Positions 44,261 through 53,280 of a stretch of DNA of 64,000 nucleotides are shown here, piece after piece. Within the stretch, counting starts at the first letter, position 1. Every line of letters starts with the position of its first letter. Position numbers and translations under genes: made by a program. The DNA lies in contig JAUJPF010000006.1 of assembly GCA_030447275.1 (NCBI GenBank), positions 81,937-145,936 on the forward strand, given 5' to 3'. The DNA comes from Solirubrobacteraceae bacterium (GTDB taxonomy: Bacteria; Actinomycetota; Thermoleophilia; Solirubrobacterales; Solirubrobacteraceae). The notes under the pieces were generated by a model. It saw nothing but the letters and a program-made list of their open reading frames with translations. It searched no databases and was not told the origin of the DNA.

Positions 44261-44871
44261 CCGCCGCCGACGCGGAGACGTTCGGCCGCTGCATCGCCGT
44301 CGGCGGCGTCGCCGTGTTCCCGGCCGACACGGTCTACGGCCTGGCCTGCGAGCCCGACCTCGACGACGCCGTCGAGCGCCTCTACCGCCTCAAGGGGCGC
44401 CGCCCGGACAAGCCGGCCGCGGTCATGTTCTTCCAACGCGACCTGGCGCTCGCGGCGCTCCCCGAGCTGGGCCCGGAGACGCGCGCGGCGGTCGAGGCGC
44501 TGCTGCCCGGCCCCGTCACGCTGCTGCTGCCGAACCCGGCCCGCCGCTTCCCGCTCGCCTGCGGCCCGGACCCGACGACGCTCGGCCTGCGCGTCCCCGC
44601 GCTGCCGCAGCCCCTAGCCGCGCTGCGCGCCGTCACCTGGCCGGTCCTGCAGTCGAGCGCGAACCGGGCGGGAGCCGCCGACGCCCGCACGCTCGACGCC
44701 GTCCCCGTGCCGATTCGCGCGGGCGCCGACCTCGTGCTCGACGGCGGCGAGCTGCCGGGAACGCCTTCGACGGTCGTCGACCTGCGGCCCTACCAGGCGA
44801 CCGGCGACTGGCGCATCGTCCGCGAGGGGGCGCTCGACCGCGGCGCCGTGCGACGACGACTCTCCGCATGA
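44254..44871 (+). CDS. tsaC: L-threonylcarbamoyladenylate synthase (Sua5/YciO/YrdC)
   Basis: 205 residues from GTG 44254, overlapping prmC by 7 bp. Family motifs: GGVAVFPADTVYGLACEP, LKGRRPDKPAAV (nucleotide-binding Lys/Arg), LPGPVTLLLPN, TLGLRVPALP, QSSANRAGA and PSTVVDL. It makes threonylcarbamoyl-AMP for the t6A37 modification of tRNA. The C-terminal Sua5 domain is absent, so it is the short YrdC-like form. Confidence 0.93.
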   Translation: MLTAADAETFGRCIAVGGVAVFPADTVYGLACEPDLDDAVERLYRLKGRRPDKPAAVMFFQRDLALAALPELGPETRAAVEALLPGPVTLLLPNPARRFPLACGPDPTTLGLRVPALPQPLAALRAVTWPVLQSSANRAGAADARTLDAVPVPIRAGADLVLDGGELPGTPSTVVDLRPYQATGDWRIVREGALDRGAVRRRLSA

Positions 44872-44931
44872 GCGCAAGAAACGGATCACGACGAGCGTTG
44901 TAGTCGACATCGTCCCATCGGAGGAGCTCTC

Positions 44932-45708
44932 ATGACCGTCCGCCTCGCGGCGCTCGCGCTCGCAGTGTCCGTCGTCGCCGCCTTCTCGCTGCTGTCCGTC
45001 GCCGCGCCGCCTGCCCACGCCGACCGCTGCCAGCCCGAGGAGCTCGTGACCGGCAGCGGCACCTCGCCCATCCCCGAGGACCGCGACCCGCGCTGCTTCG
45101 TCATGGACACCTTCTTCTACTCCACGGTCGTCTGCGACGACACGAAGTTCCGCAACTGCCTCAGCACGCTCGACGCCCGGGCGACGGCGGCCAGGATCGC
45201 TGCCGACCCGGCGGGGTTCTACTACGGGCCGGGGTGCCAGCTCTTCTACCGCGGCCAGCCGATCACCGGCCGGCTGTGTGAGATCTAGCCGGAGACTTCC
45301 CGGACCCGCTGGGCGGCTGCCAGAGGGAGTTCATCGGCGTCGACGAGTTCGTGAGCGGCATCGCCTTCCTGAACTCCAAACCGGAGTGGCAGCGCTACCT
45401 CGAGGTCTGGCCGCTCGACGGCCGCCGTGGCGCGAACACGGGCGACGAGGCCGGCGACGACCTCCCGCGAGGCGTTCGACGGCAACACCCTCACCGACTT
45501 CGAGTTCACGCCGCGCACCGAGTACAAGTCGGTGGAGCTGCCGACGACGACGCGCGACCGCAACCGGTCGGACATCTACATCCTGCGCGTCACGGACGAG
45601 TCGATCCCCGACGCCGACAAGTCGATCGTCCCGGACGGCACGGCCAGGGGTTGGCCGCCTGCGCGCCCGCGGGGGCGGCGAGGAGCGCGGCGAGCCATGG
45701 TTGCCTAG
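44932..45708 (+). pseudogene. Broken secreted M14 zinc-carboxypeptidase-like gene
   Basis: ATG 44932 follows a GGAGGAG site and begins a signal peptide (VSVVAAFSLLSVAAPPAHA). The frame stops at 45288, but a related protein continues in a second frame (DPLGGCQREFIGVDEFVSG, FLNSKPEWQRYLEVWPLDG) and then a third (REAFDGNTLTDFEFTPRTE, YILRVTDESIPDADK), ending at 45708. Breaks are near 45290 and 45465. The VTDESIPDA segment resembles the lead-in to the zinc motif of bacterial M14 peptidases, but the catalytic domain itself is missing. Family assignment is from memory of pattern only. Confidence 0.5.
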
Positions 45709-45805
45709 ATCGCCGCGTCGCCCGGATGCTGAAGTCCCTGACCGGTGAGCTGGCCTCAAGGTCCACCCCCGCTGATACCGTCCGGTGGGTCCGCGAGGAG
45801 CGCCC

Positions 45806-46042
45806 ATGACCGACCTGCCGCCGGACTTCTTCAACCGCCCGCTCGCCGAGGTGGATCCCGAGATCGCTCGCCTGCACGAGATCGGCGTCACCGTCAGCCG
45901 CAACGCGGTGCCGTTCGACCCGTGGCCGCCCGCGGTCTCGAGCGGCCTGCGCGTCGGGACCCCGGCGCGGGCCGACCGCGTCAGCGCGATCGCCGACCGC
46001 CACCCGCTCTACGCGCACCTCGGCGAGCACGCGCTGACGTAG
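45806..46042 (+). pseudogene. glyA: Internally deleted remnant of serine hydroxymethyltransferase
   Basis: A 78-codon open frame. The first 22 residues ([17 protein letters not shown]) match the SHMT N-terminus. They are joined directly to the late SHMT segment [20 protein letters not shown] then [10 protein letters not shown], and this to a tail like the SHMT C-terminus ([16 protein letters not shown]). About 330 central residues, including the PLP lysine, are gone, yet the frame is kept. A ribosome site (GAGGAG) precedes ATG 45806. A full-length glyA must exist elsewhere. Confidence 0.75.
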
Positions 46043-46047
46043 CGGCG

Positions 46048-46596
46048 GTGGCCGGGCACCGGGCGGTCACCGTCTCGAAGTTCCTGGCCAAGCACCTGCG
46101 CCACCGGCCCGACGCGATCGGGCTGACCCTCGACGCCGCGGGGTGGGCGTCGGTGGACGAGCTGCTCGCGGCGAGCGAGCGGGCCGGCTTCGCGATCTCG
46201 CGCGACGAGCTCGACGCCGCGGTCCACGCGCCCGGCAAGCGCCGGTACGTCTTCGACGAGAGCGGGAAGCGGATCCGCGCGGCGCAGGGGCACTCGGTGG
46301 CGGTCGACCTCGGCTACGAGCCGGCGGTGCCCCCGGCGGTCCTCTACCACGGGACGCACCCGGGGGCGCTCGCCGCGATCCTCGCTCAGGGGCTCGCGCC
46401 GATGGGCCGGCGTCACGTGCACCTGTCGGCCGACGTCGCGACCGCGCGGCAGGTCGGCGCGCGGCGGGGGCGGCCGGTCGTGCTCGCCGTGGACGCGGCC
46501 GGGCTGCACGCTGCCGGGCACCCGTTCCACGTGGCCGCGAACGGCGTGTGGCTCACCGACGCGGTGCCGGCGGATCGGCTGTCGCGGGTCGACTAG
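46048..46596 (+). CDS. kptA: RNA 2'-phosphotransferase, KptA/Tpt1 family
   Basis: 182 residues from GTG 46048, 5 bp after the glyA remnant. Tpt1 active-site motifs are complete: SKFLAKHLRHRPDAIGL (Arg-His-x-Pro), RAAQGHSVAV, LYHGTHP and RRHVHLSAD. The family removes an internal RNA 2'-phosphate using NAD+, giving ADP-ribose 1'',2''-cyclic phosphate. Bacteria lack the known tRNA-splicing substrate, so the role is open; repair or capping of 2'-phosphorylated RNA or NAD-linked modification has been proposed for the family. Confidence 0.92.
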   Translation: MAGHRAVTVSKFLAKHLRHRPDAIGLTLDAAGWASVDELLAASERAGFAISRDELDAAVHAPGKRRYVFDESGKRIRAAQGHSVAVDLGYEPAVPPAVLYHGTHPGALAAILAQGLAPMGRRHVHLSADVATARQVGARRGRPVVLAVDAAGLHAAGHPFHVAANGVWLTDAVPADRLSRVD

Positions 46597-46790
46597 CCCG
46601 GCTCGACGTCGGTGGCGCACCGCTCGCGGCGCTGCGGGGGGTCCGGCGTCTTTCCCGACTGCTCGACGAGGGAGGAGAGGAAGTCACTCGTCGGAATGTC
46701 GCCCACACCCGCGGGCGGGCCCCTTCGCGGGCCCCCCGGACCACCCGCGCGAAGGCGCTCCTTGCCGCGAGGCGGGACGCCGGGCGATGG

Positions 46791-47762
46791 TCATGAGCGC
46801 AGCGTCGCACGTCGGAGCACCGTCTCCATCCGCTCGACCTGGCGCTCGAGCGCGGGCGGCGCGGCGGCGGCGCGCGCCGCGGGGTTCGGCGTCGGGAGCG
46901 AGGCCGCGTGCTCGAGGCCCGCGCGGATCGACGCGACGTCGAGCGGGTCGACGAGCGCGCCCGCCTCGGGCGTGACGAACTCCGGCGGGCCGCCGACGTT
47001 CGTGGCGACGACGCTGCGCTCGCTCGCCATCGCCTCGAGCAGCGCCTGGCCGAGCGGCTCCTCGAGCGACGGGAGGACGACGGCGTCGGCGGCGGCGATG
47101 TGCCCCGCGACGTCGTCGTGGGGGACGCGGCCGAGGAGGCGGATGCGCTCGTGGCCCTCGAGCTCGGGGCGCAGCGGGCCGTCGCCGAGCACGACGAGCG
47201 TGCCGCGGCCGAGGGCGAGGAACGCGTCGCGCAGGCGCACGACGTTCTTGCGCTCGATCAGCGAGCCCGCGAACAGGAAGACGGGGCCGGGCTCGTCGCC
47301 GCGCTCGCCGCCGCGGAACCGCTCGAGGTCGACGCCGAGGTCGATGACCTCCGCGCGCCGGACGGCGACGGGGAGCTGGTCGCGCAGGTGGGCGGAGTTG
47401 AAGATCACGCAGTCGCTCCGCTTCGCCACCAGCGCGGTCGCGCGGCGGATCGCCTTGCTCGCCACTGCGTTGCGCACGTCCTGCCCGTGGGCCATGACGA
47501 CGAGCGGCGTCCGCGGGTGGGTCACCGCGGCGATGAGGCCGGCGGGCACGAGGAAGTGGGCGAACACGACGTCCGCGCGGCGGCGCGCCGCGTCGACGGC
47601 GAGCCGCGCGTCGCCCGCGCGCCCGGCGCCGCGGCGGTCGATCACCGCGCGGTCGACGGTGTGGCCGCGCCGCTCGAGCTCCTCGACGACCGGCACGAGG
47701 AAGGCGCCGAGGTCCGGGTCGTCCGGGCCGGGCCAGAACTGCGAGACGAGGAGGATCCGCAC
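46791..47762 (-). CDS. Glycosyltransferase family 4
   Basis: 323 residues from GTG 47762. GT-B fold: N-terminal RILLVSQFWPGPDDPDLGAF, and in the C-terminal domain FLFAGSLIERKNVVRL, VVLGDGPLRPELEG, and the nucleotide-sugar motif VVLPSLEEPLGQALLEAMAS with the E-x7-E pair. It transfers a sugar to a surface glycan precursor. Last gene of the minus-strand sugar operon; 9 bp follow the upstream fusion gene. Gene-free 46597-46790 holds only GC-rich sequence with no clear ORF; a GGGCC/GGCCC hairpin near 46715-46732 could be a weak terminator. Confidence 0.85.
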   Translation of the reverse strand: MRILLVSQFWPGPDDPDLGAFLVPVVEELERRGHTVDRAVIDRRGAGRAGDARLAVDAARRRADVVFAHFLVPAGLIAAVTHPRTPLVVMAHGQDVRNAVASKAIRRATALVAKRSDCVIFNSAHLRDQLPVAVRRAEVIDLGVDLERFRGGERGDEPGPVFLFAGSLIERKNVVRLRDAFLALGRGTLVVLGDGPLRPELEGHERIRLLGRVPHDDVAGHIAAADAVVLPSLEEPLGQALLEAMASERSVVATNVGGPPEFVTPEAGALVDPLDVASIRAGLEHAASLPTPNPAARAAAAPPALERQVERMETVLRRATLRS

Positions 47763-47771
47763 GGCGGGCCT

Positions 47772-49763
47772 CTACGGGACGGGCGCCCGCGGCGGCGTGA
47801 GCGCGCCGAGCCATGCCTGCCGGCGCTCCTCCGCGCCCGCGCAGCGCTCGACCGCCTCGACGACAGCCGCGGCGGCGTCGGTCGGCGCCTCGCCGAGGAT
47901 CGAGACCGCGCCCATGTGCGCCTCCTCGCCCAGCTCCTCGCCGGGACCGACGAGGATCTCGGTCATCGTCTCGCCGGGGCGCACGCCGGCGACGTGCATG
48001 TCGGGCGGTCCCCCCGGCCCGGCGGCGTGCCAGATGCGCTCGGCGATCAGTCCGATCTCGGTCTCGACGGGCTGCGCCGCGGTCAGCAGCCGCGTGCCGG
48101 CCGTGGCCGCGAGCGACGAGTGCGCGACGAGCGCCGCCGCGTGGGCCATCGTGATCCAGTAGCGCACCATCGCCGGGTCGGTGAGCGTCAGCGGGACGCC
48201 CGCGCGGGCCTGGCGCAGCCACAGCTCGGTGGCGCTGCCCGCGCTGCCGAGCACGTTGACGAGCCGCACCGCGGCGCGGCCCCCGCCGGTCTGCTCCGCC
48301 GCGAGCGCGGTGAGCGTCTCCATCAGCCGCTTCGTGCGCCCGTACAGCGACGACGCGCGCGCCGCCTTGTCGGTCGAGGCGACGACGACGGTCTCCGTCC
48401 CCGCCTGCTCCGCCGCGCGCAGGACGTTCCAGCTGCCGTCGAGGTTCGTCGCTGCGAACTCCTCCGGGTAGCGCTCGGCCCAGTCGACGTGCTTGTACGC
48501 GGCGAGGTGGAAGACGACGTCGGGGCGCGCTCGCGCGGTCTCGTGCTCGAGGCGGCCGCGGTCGCGGATGTCGCACAGGACGTGCTCGAAGCGGGCCAGG
48601 CGCGGCGCGCCCTTGGCGTGGCGGTCGGCGGTCAGCGCGGCCTCGTGGGAGTCGAGGACGGTGATGAGCGCGGGCCGGAACGCGGCGAGCAGGCTGGTCA
48701 GCGAGCGCCCGATCGAGCCCGCCCCTCCGGTGACGAGGACGCGGCGGCCGGCGAGCGCGTCCTGGAGGCCGAGGACGTCGGGGACGGGGTCGCGGCGGCC
48801 GACGACGTCCTGCCAGTCGAGCCCGCCGGACGGCAGGCGGCGCGGCGGCGGCTTCCAGCGCTCGGCCGGCGCGCGCAGCGCCGTGACGATCCGCGAGTAC
48901 GCGTCCTTCATGTTCGGCGAGAAGCGGTGGTCCGGCTCGTTGATCTCGGCGACGACGTACGGGACGAGCTCGCCGAGTCGCGCGACGATCGGGTCGAGGT
49001 CGAGCTCGCCGCGGTCGTAGCGCAGCCCCTCGCCGAGGACGCCGGACGCGTTGGAGACGTGGGCGACGTGGGTCGCCGGCCCCAGCTCCTCGACGTAGCG
49101 CTCGAGCTCGAGCCCCTCGTCGGACTCGAGGGCGAACAGCGACGGGTATGCGTTGACGAACGCGCGGAAGAGCGCGGCGTGGGAGGTGTCGAGCGTGAAG
49201 CCGAGCTCCGGCACCCGCTCGCGCCACGCCAGCAGGTCGCGCCAGTGCCCGCCGATCGGCGTGTAGAAGGCGCCGCCGGTGCGCATGCGCAGCACGGGCG
49301 GGACGTTCTCGATCAGCGGGACGACGCCGTGGTCGGCGCAGGCGCGCGCGTAGAAGGAGAGGAACCGCTCGACCGCCGCCTCGTCGACCGGCTCGCCGGC
49401 GCGCATGGCGGCGGCGGCCTGCGGGATGTAGAGGTGGATGGTGAGCACCGGCGAGCCGATCGCCGCGGCGAACCGCGCGCCGCGCTCGATGCCGGCCCGG
49501 GCCTCGTCCGTCAGCCGGTCGACGCGGACGTGCTCGCCGCTCGGCCACGACACCGGCGCCTCGGCGGTGAGCGCGACCTCGCGGCCGCGGACGGTGTCGT
49601 TGACCGCGGCGATCGCGCGGTCGAGCGCGGCGTCGTCGGCGACGTGGGGCGGCATGAGCGCGAGCTCCATGCCCCGCCAGTCGCCGCCCTCGAGCCGCTC
49701 GGCGACCTGCTCAGGCTCGGGCGCGGCCTTCAGCAGCGGGATGGAGGCGGAGCCAGTCGACAT
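47772..49763 (-). CDS. Fusion of a xylose-isomerase-like TIM barrel with a CapD-like nucleotide-sugar SDR
   Basis: 663 residues. Residues about 1-310 form an AP endonuclease 2/xylose-isomerase-type barrel (LTIHLYIP, VPLIENVPPVL, LGFTLDTSHAALF, THVAHVSNASG), with His, Glu and Asp suited to metal binding. Residues about 340-650 form a polysaccharide-biosynthesis SDR: VLVTGGAGSIGRSL (NAD), VFHLAAYKHVDWAE and the YxxxK pair in SSLYGRTKRLME, like FlaA1/CapD 4,6-dehydratases or epimerases. The joined protein may carry out two consecutive steps on a sugar. Its start overlaps the upstream epimerase by 53 bp. Confidence 0.8.
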   Translation of the reverse strand: MSTGSASIPLLKAAPEPEQVAERLEGGDWRGMELALMPPHVADDAALDRAIAAVNDTVRGREVALTAEAPVSWPSGEHVRVDRLTDEARAGIERGARFAAAIGSPVLTIHLYIPQAAAAMRAGEPVDEAAVERFLSFYARACADHGVVPLIENVPPVLRMRTGGAFYTPIGGHWRDLLAWRERVPELGFTLDTSHAALFRAFVNAYPSLFALESDEGLELERYVEELGPATHVAHVSNASGVLGEGLRYDRGELDLDPIVARLGELVPYVVAEINEPDHRFSPNMKDAYSRIVTALRAPAERWKPPPRRLPSGGLDWQDVVGRRDPVPDVLGLQDALAGRRVLVTGGAGSIGRSLTSLLAAFRPALITVLDSHEAALTADRHAKGAPRLARFEHVLCDIRDRGRLEHETARARPDVVFHLAAYKHVDWAERYPEEFAATNLDGSWNVLRAAEQAGTETVVVASTDKAARASSLYGRTKRLMETLTALAAEQTGGGRAAVRLVNVLGSAGSATELWLRQARAGVPLTLTDPAMVRYWITMAHAAALVAHSSLAATAGTRLLTAAQPVETEIGLIAERIWHAAGPGGPPDMHVAGVRPGETMTEILVGPGEELGEEAHMGAVSILGEAPTDAAAAVVEAVERCAGAEERRQAWLGALTPPRAPVP

Positions 49764-50592
49764 ACGCGGCGACCGCCTCGGGCAGCGGCCGCGGCGTCAA
49801 TGCTAACCGCGGCACCCCCGGTTCCAGGGCGTAGCTCTCGTCCTCGCCCGGCGGCAGCTCGCCGCCCGGCGTCTCGACCTCGACGCCGGCGCCCGCGGCG
49901 GAGAGGGCAAGGCGGGCCGCGTCGAGGAGCGGCGTGGCCGCGCCGCTGCCGGCGTAGAGGAGGTCGGCGTCGCCCCGCTCGGCCAGCAGTCGCTCGACGC
50001 CGGCGACGAGGTCGTCGACGTACAGGAAGTCCCGCGTCCGCTGCGGGTTGCCGGGGATCGAGATCGGGCGGCCGTCGATGGCGCGGGCGGCGAAGGCGGC
50101 GATCGCGCCGGTGGCGCCCTCCCAGGCGACCTGGCCCGGGCCGAAGACGCTCGTCAGCCGCAGGACGACCGCGCTCGCCGCGTGGAGCAGGCACGCCTCC
50201 TCGCCGAGGCGCTTGGACATCGCGTACGCGTCGGGCGGCGGCTCGATCCCGGCGCGGGCGCTCGACGGGTACACGAGGACCGCGCCGTGCTCCGCGCAGC
50301 CGTCGAGCAGGTTGACGGTCGTGCCGGCGTTCTCGCGCACCGCGCGGGCGGGTCGCGCGCCGCGCCGGCCGGGTCGGGGACGCCCGCGAGGTGCAGGACG
50401 GCGTCGTGGCCGGCGACGAGCTCGCGCGCCTCGCGGCTGCCGGCGTCGAGCTCGACGGTGTCGAGCGCGCGCGGCGGCGCGCTCGCGGTGCCCCGGGCGG
50501 GCGAGCGCCGTGACCTCGTGCCCGCGCTCGCGCAGCAGCGCCGCGTGACGCCAGCCGAGGTAGCCGGTCGCGCCGGTGACGAGGACCCTCAT
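49711..50592 (-). CDS. NAD-dependent epimerase/dehydratase, with an out-of-frame central segment
   Basis: About 293 residues. ATG 50592 gives MRVLVTGATGYLGWRHAALL, a normal NAD motif. The frame is then lost near 50505 and regained near 50350. In the shifted stretch the expected sequence (VELDAGSREARELVAGHDAV, LHLAGVPDPAGAARD) is readable in another frame. After that come VYPSSARAG, the YxxxK in DAYAMSKRLGEE and RTRDFLYVDDLVAG. Two compensating 1-base errors or a true double frameshift explain it. It overlaps the next epimerase by 4 bp (ATGA). Confidence 0.7.
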   Translation of the reverse strand: MRVLVTGATGYLGWRHAALLRERGHEVTALARPGHRERAAARARHRRARRRQPRGARARRRPRRRPAPRGRPRPGRRGARPARAVRENAGTTVNLLDGCAEHGAVLVYPSSARAGIEPPPDAYAMSKRLGEEACLLHAASAVVLRLTSVFGPGQVAWEGATGAIAAFAARAIDGRPISIPGNPQRTRDFLYVDDLVAGVERLLAERGDADLLYAGSGAATPLLDAARLALSAAGAGVEVETPGGELPPGEDESYALEPGVPRLALTPRPLPEAVAAYVDWLRLHPAAEGRARA

Positions 50593-51430
50593 CGCCGCAG
50601 GTACCCCGCGACCGAGTGCTCGTAGGAGAACGGCGACTCGACCGTCCATGCCGCGCCCCCGCCGGCTCGCGGCCCTCGGCCAGCGCGGCGACGTCGGCGA
50701 CGGTGATCGTCTCCGCCGCGACGTTCGCCGCCCCCGCGAACGGTTCGAGCAGGACCCGCGCCGCGTCGTCGACGTGGACGACGCCGATCGTCGCGCGGCC
50801 GCCGTCGTCGAGCGCGAGGGCCTTCCCGGCGGCGGCGAGGCGGCGGAACTTGTCGACGACGGTCACGGACTCCGGCCGGTCGTGCTCGATCGGGCTCGGC
50901 CCGTAGACGATGCCGAGCCGCGCGAGCGCGAGGTCGAAGCCGCCGCGGCGCGCGTGCAGCTTCAGCACCAGCTCGCCGTAGACCTTCGAGAGGTGGGCGA
51001 GGTCGCCCTGGTCGCCGTAGGGACGGTCGGCGCCCACCGCGCCGCTCAGCCCGCCGCCGTAGACGTGCAGCGAGCTGCCGAACACCATCGGCGGCCCGCC
51101 CGCTGAGGCGACCGCCTCGGCGACGTGCCGCACGCCGGTGCAGTTCGTCTCCTCCGTGTAGTCGGGCTCGGCGTCGGCCAGCGGCCGGCTCGCCTGCGCG
51201 GCGAGCAGCACGATCCGCTCCGGCCGGTCGGCGAGCAGCGCGTCGACGTCGTCGCGCGAGCGGATGTCGCCGGTGACGACCCGCGCGCCGCGGTCGGCGA
51301 GCGGCGCGGCCTGCGCCTCGCCGGTCGCCGTCCAGTTGTCGGCGAGCGTCACGTCGAGGCCCGCGTCGAGCGCCCGCGCCGCGAGCGCCCCTCCGATGTA
51401 CCCCGCGCCGAGGATCAACAGCCCGCCCAT
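50589..51430 (-). CDS. NAD-dependent epimerase/dehydratase, C-terminus frameshifted
   Basis: About 280 residues. NAD motif LLILGAGYIGGALAARAL, GDIRSRDDVDALLAD, and the active site VFGSSLHVYGGG with KVYGELVLK. A one-base loss near 50658 moves the end into another frame, where WTVESPFSYEHSVAGYLRR finishes at 50589 and couples to the next gene (ATGA). First gene of the sugar operon; likely makes or modifies a nucleotide-linked sugar for a surface glycan. Confidence 0.72.
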
Positions 51431-51442
51431 GCGGCGGGGAGC

Positions 51443-52075
51443 CTACGTGTCGAGGGTGATCGCCTCCCAGTCCTCGCCGGCGAACAGCCACTCGAGCGCG
51501 AGGCGGCGCTCGCGCACGACGTCCTCGTCCCCGTCCGCGTGGCGCAGCTGCCAGTGCCAGCAGTAGTGGAAGTCGAGCTCGGCGGCGAGCTGCTCGACGG
51601 GGCGCAGCTCGACGCCCTCCACGGTCTGCGCGGGATCCATCTCGGGCGCCAGGCGCTCGTAGGCGGACTCGTCGCCGCACGGCTCGTCGGGCCTCAGCTC
51701 GTCGACGAAGCCGATCGTCCACAGCAGCGCCCACAGCGACTCCTGGCGCCAGCTCACGTCGATCTCCGCCTGCTCGGCCGCCGCAGCGTCGAGGTCGCGG
51801 TCGCCCGCGCGCGCGAGGACGAGGTCGCGCTCCGGGCCCGACAGCCAGCGCTCGAGGTCGTGCTCGCGCAGCTCTTCGAGGATCTCACCGGCGGCCGCGC
51901 CCTGCTCGACCCCGAGCGCCGCAGCGATCGCGTGGCAGCGCGCGACGACGTCGCCGGCGGGTCGGACCGACGCGACGTCGCCGTCGGAGAGCACGGGGAG
52001 CGAGCTCATGTCCTCGTCGAGTCCGAGGCGCTCGAGGCGGATGGCGGAGCGGGCGCGGAGGGCTTGGAAGTCCAT
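51443..52075 (-). CDS. DUF4272 domain protein
   Basis: 210 residues. The pattern of an N-terminal [10 protein letters not shown], a central [20 protein letters not shown] and the late [14 protein letters not shown] helix fits DUF4272, a soluble helical domain of unknown function. It is 13 bp upstream of the epimerase operon and could be its first gene. It is divergent from wecA by 17 bp. Confidence 0.75.
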   Translation of the reverse strand: MDFQALRARSAIRLERLGLDEDMSSLPVLSDGDVASVRPAGDVVARCHAIAAALGVEQGAAAGEILEELREHDLERWLSGPERDLVLARAGDRDLDAAAAEQAEIDVSWRQESLWALLWTIGFVDELRPDEPCGDESAYERLAPEMDPAQTVEGVELRPVEQLAAELDFHYCWHWQLRHADGDEDVVRERRLALEWLFAGEDWEAITLDT

Positions 52076-52092
52076 CGTGGAATCATGTCGTC

Positions 52093-53280
52093 ATGTCCTT
52101 CGCGGACACGCTCGACGCCCTCGCGGACGAAGGGGCGGTCGCGTGGGGGCTGCTCGCAGCGGCGGCCCTCGTGATGCTCCTCACCCCGCTGGTCGCCCGG
52201 ATCGCCATCCGGGCGGGCGCGTTCGACCTGCCGGATCGCGACCGCCCGCGGGTTCACACGCGGCCGATCCCGCGCATCGGGGGCCTCGCGATCGCCGCGG
52301 GCATCCTCGTCCCGACGCTCGTCTTCGTCGACCTCGGCGACGGCCCGCTGCTCGGGATCGTGCTCGGCATCCCGATCGTCGCGGCGATCGGCCTGTACGA
52401 CGATCTGCGCGGGCTGAGCGCGAAGACCAAGCTCCTCCTGGTCATGGCCGCCGCGCTGATCCCGGTCGTCGGCTTCGACATGCACCTCGAGCGGATCGGG
52501 CTGCCGTTCGTGAGCTTCGACGTGTCGGCCGAGGTGGCGATCCCGCTGACGCTGCTGTGGGTCGCGCTCGTCGCGAACCTCGTGAACCTCATCGACGGCA
52601 TGGACGCGCTCGCTGCGGGGATCGTCGGGATCTCGTCCGCCGCGCTCGCCGTGCTGGCGATGTCGTTCGGGCGCGTGTCGGCGGCGGCGATCGCCGCGAT
52701 CGTCTGCGGCGCGACCGTCGGCTTCCTCTGGCACAACTACCACCCGGCGAAGATCTTCATGGGCGACAGCGGCGCGCTGACCCTCGGCTACGTGCTCGGG
52801 TCGCTCGCGGTCGAGGGCGTGCTGAAGACGCCGGCGACGATCGCGCTCGCGGCGCCGCTGCTGATCATGGCGGTGCCGATCCTCGACACGTCGTTCGTCG
52901 TCGCCAAGCGGCTGAAGTACAAGCGCAAGCCGTGGGACGCCGACCAGAACCACTTCTACCACCGGTTCATGCGCATCGGGTTCTCGCAGCGGCGCACCGC
53001 TGCGTACCTGCACCTCTGGGCCGGCGTGCTCGCCGCCTACGCGATGCTCGTGCGCTTCGTCCCGCCCCGTCCGCTGGGGATCTGGAACACGGAGAACGCG
53101 ATCGTGGTGGGCGCCGCCGGCGTCCTCGTCCTGATCGGCTCGGTGTGGATGGTCTACCAGCTCGAGATCCTGAAGGCCCGCCACTTCCAGGTCCTCGCGC
53201 GCCGGCGCGGCGGGCCGCACCCGCCGCCCGGGGACGGCGAGGAGCCCGTCGAGGAGTACGCGGCGGCGACCCGCGACTAG
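52093..53280 (+). CDS. wecA: Undecaprenyl-phosphate N-acetylglucosaminyl/hexosamine-1-phosphate transferase (WecA/TagO family)
   Basis: 395 residues with about eleven hydrophobic helices. Family motifs: [12 protein letters not shown], the Asp pair in [43 protein letters not shown], and the carbohydrate loop near [13 protein letters not shown]. It starts lipid-linked polymer synthesis by moving HexNAc-1-P from UDP-sugar to decaprenyl/undecaprenyl phosphate. In mycobacteria the orthologue (Rv1302) also lies between sua5 and atpI, so this gene belongs to the conserved backbone. Confidence 0.92.
   Translation: MSFADTLDALADEGAVAWGLLAAAALVMLLTPLVARIAIRAGAFDLPDRDRPRVHTRPIPRIGGLAIAAGILVPTLVFVDLGDGPLLGIVLGIPIVAAIGLYDDLRGLSAKTKLLLVMAAALIPVVGFDMHLERIGLPFVSFDVSAEVAIPLTLLWVALVANLVNLIDGMDALAAGIVGISSAALAVLAMSFGRVSAAAIAAIVCGATVGFLWHNYHPAKIFMGDSGALTLGYVLGSLAVEGVLKTPATIALAAPLLIMAVPILDTSFVVAKRLKYKRKPWDADQNHFYHRFMRIGFSQRRTAAYLHLWAGVLAAYAMLVRFVPPRPLGIWNTENAIVVGAAGVLVLIGSVWMVYQLEILKARHFQVLARRRGGPHPPPGDGEEPVEEYAAATRD

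Noticed and set aside
45590..46030. Minus-strand frame with a signal-peptide-like stretch (LAALLAAPAGAQA)
   Set aside because: It is antisense to the glyA remnant and peptidase pseudogene, and the rest is Arg/Pro-rich shadow sequence.
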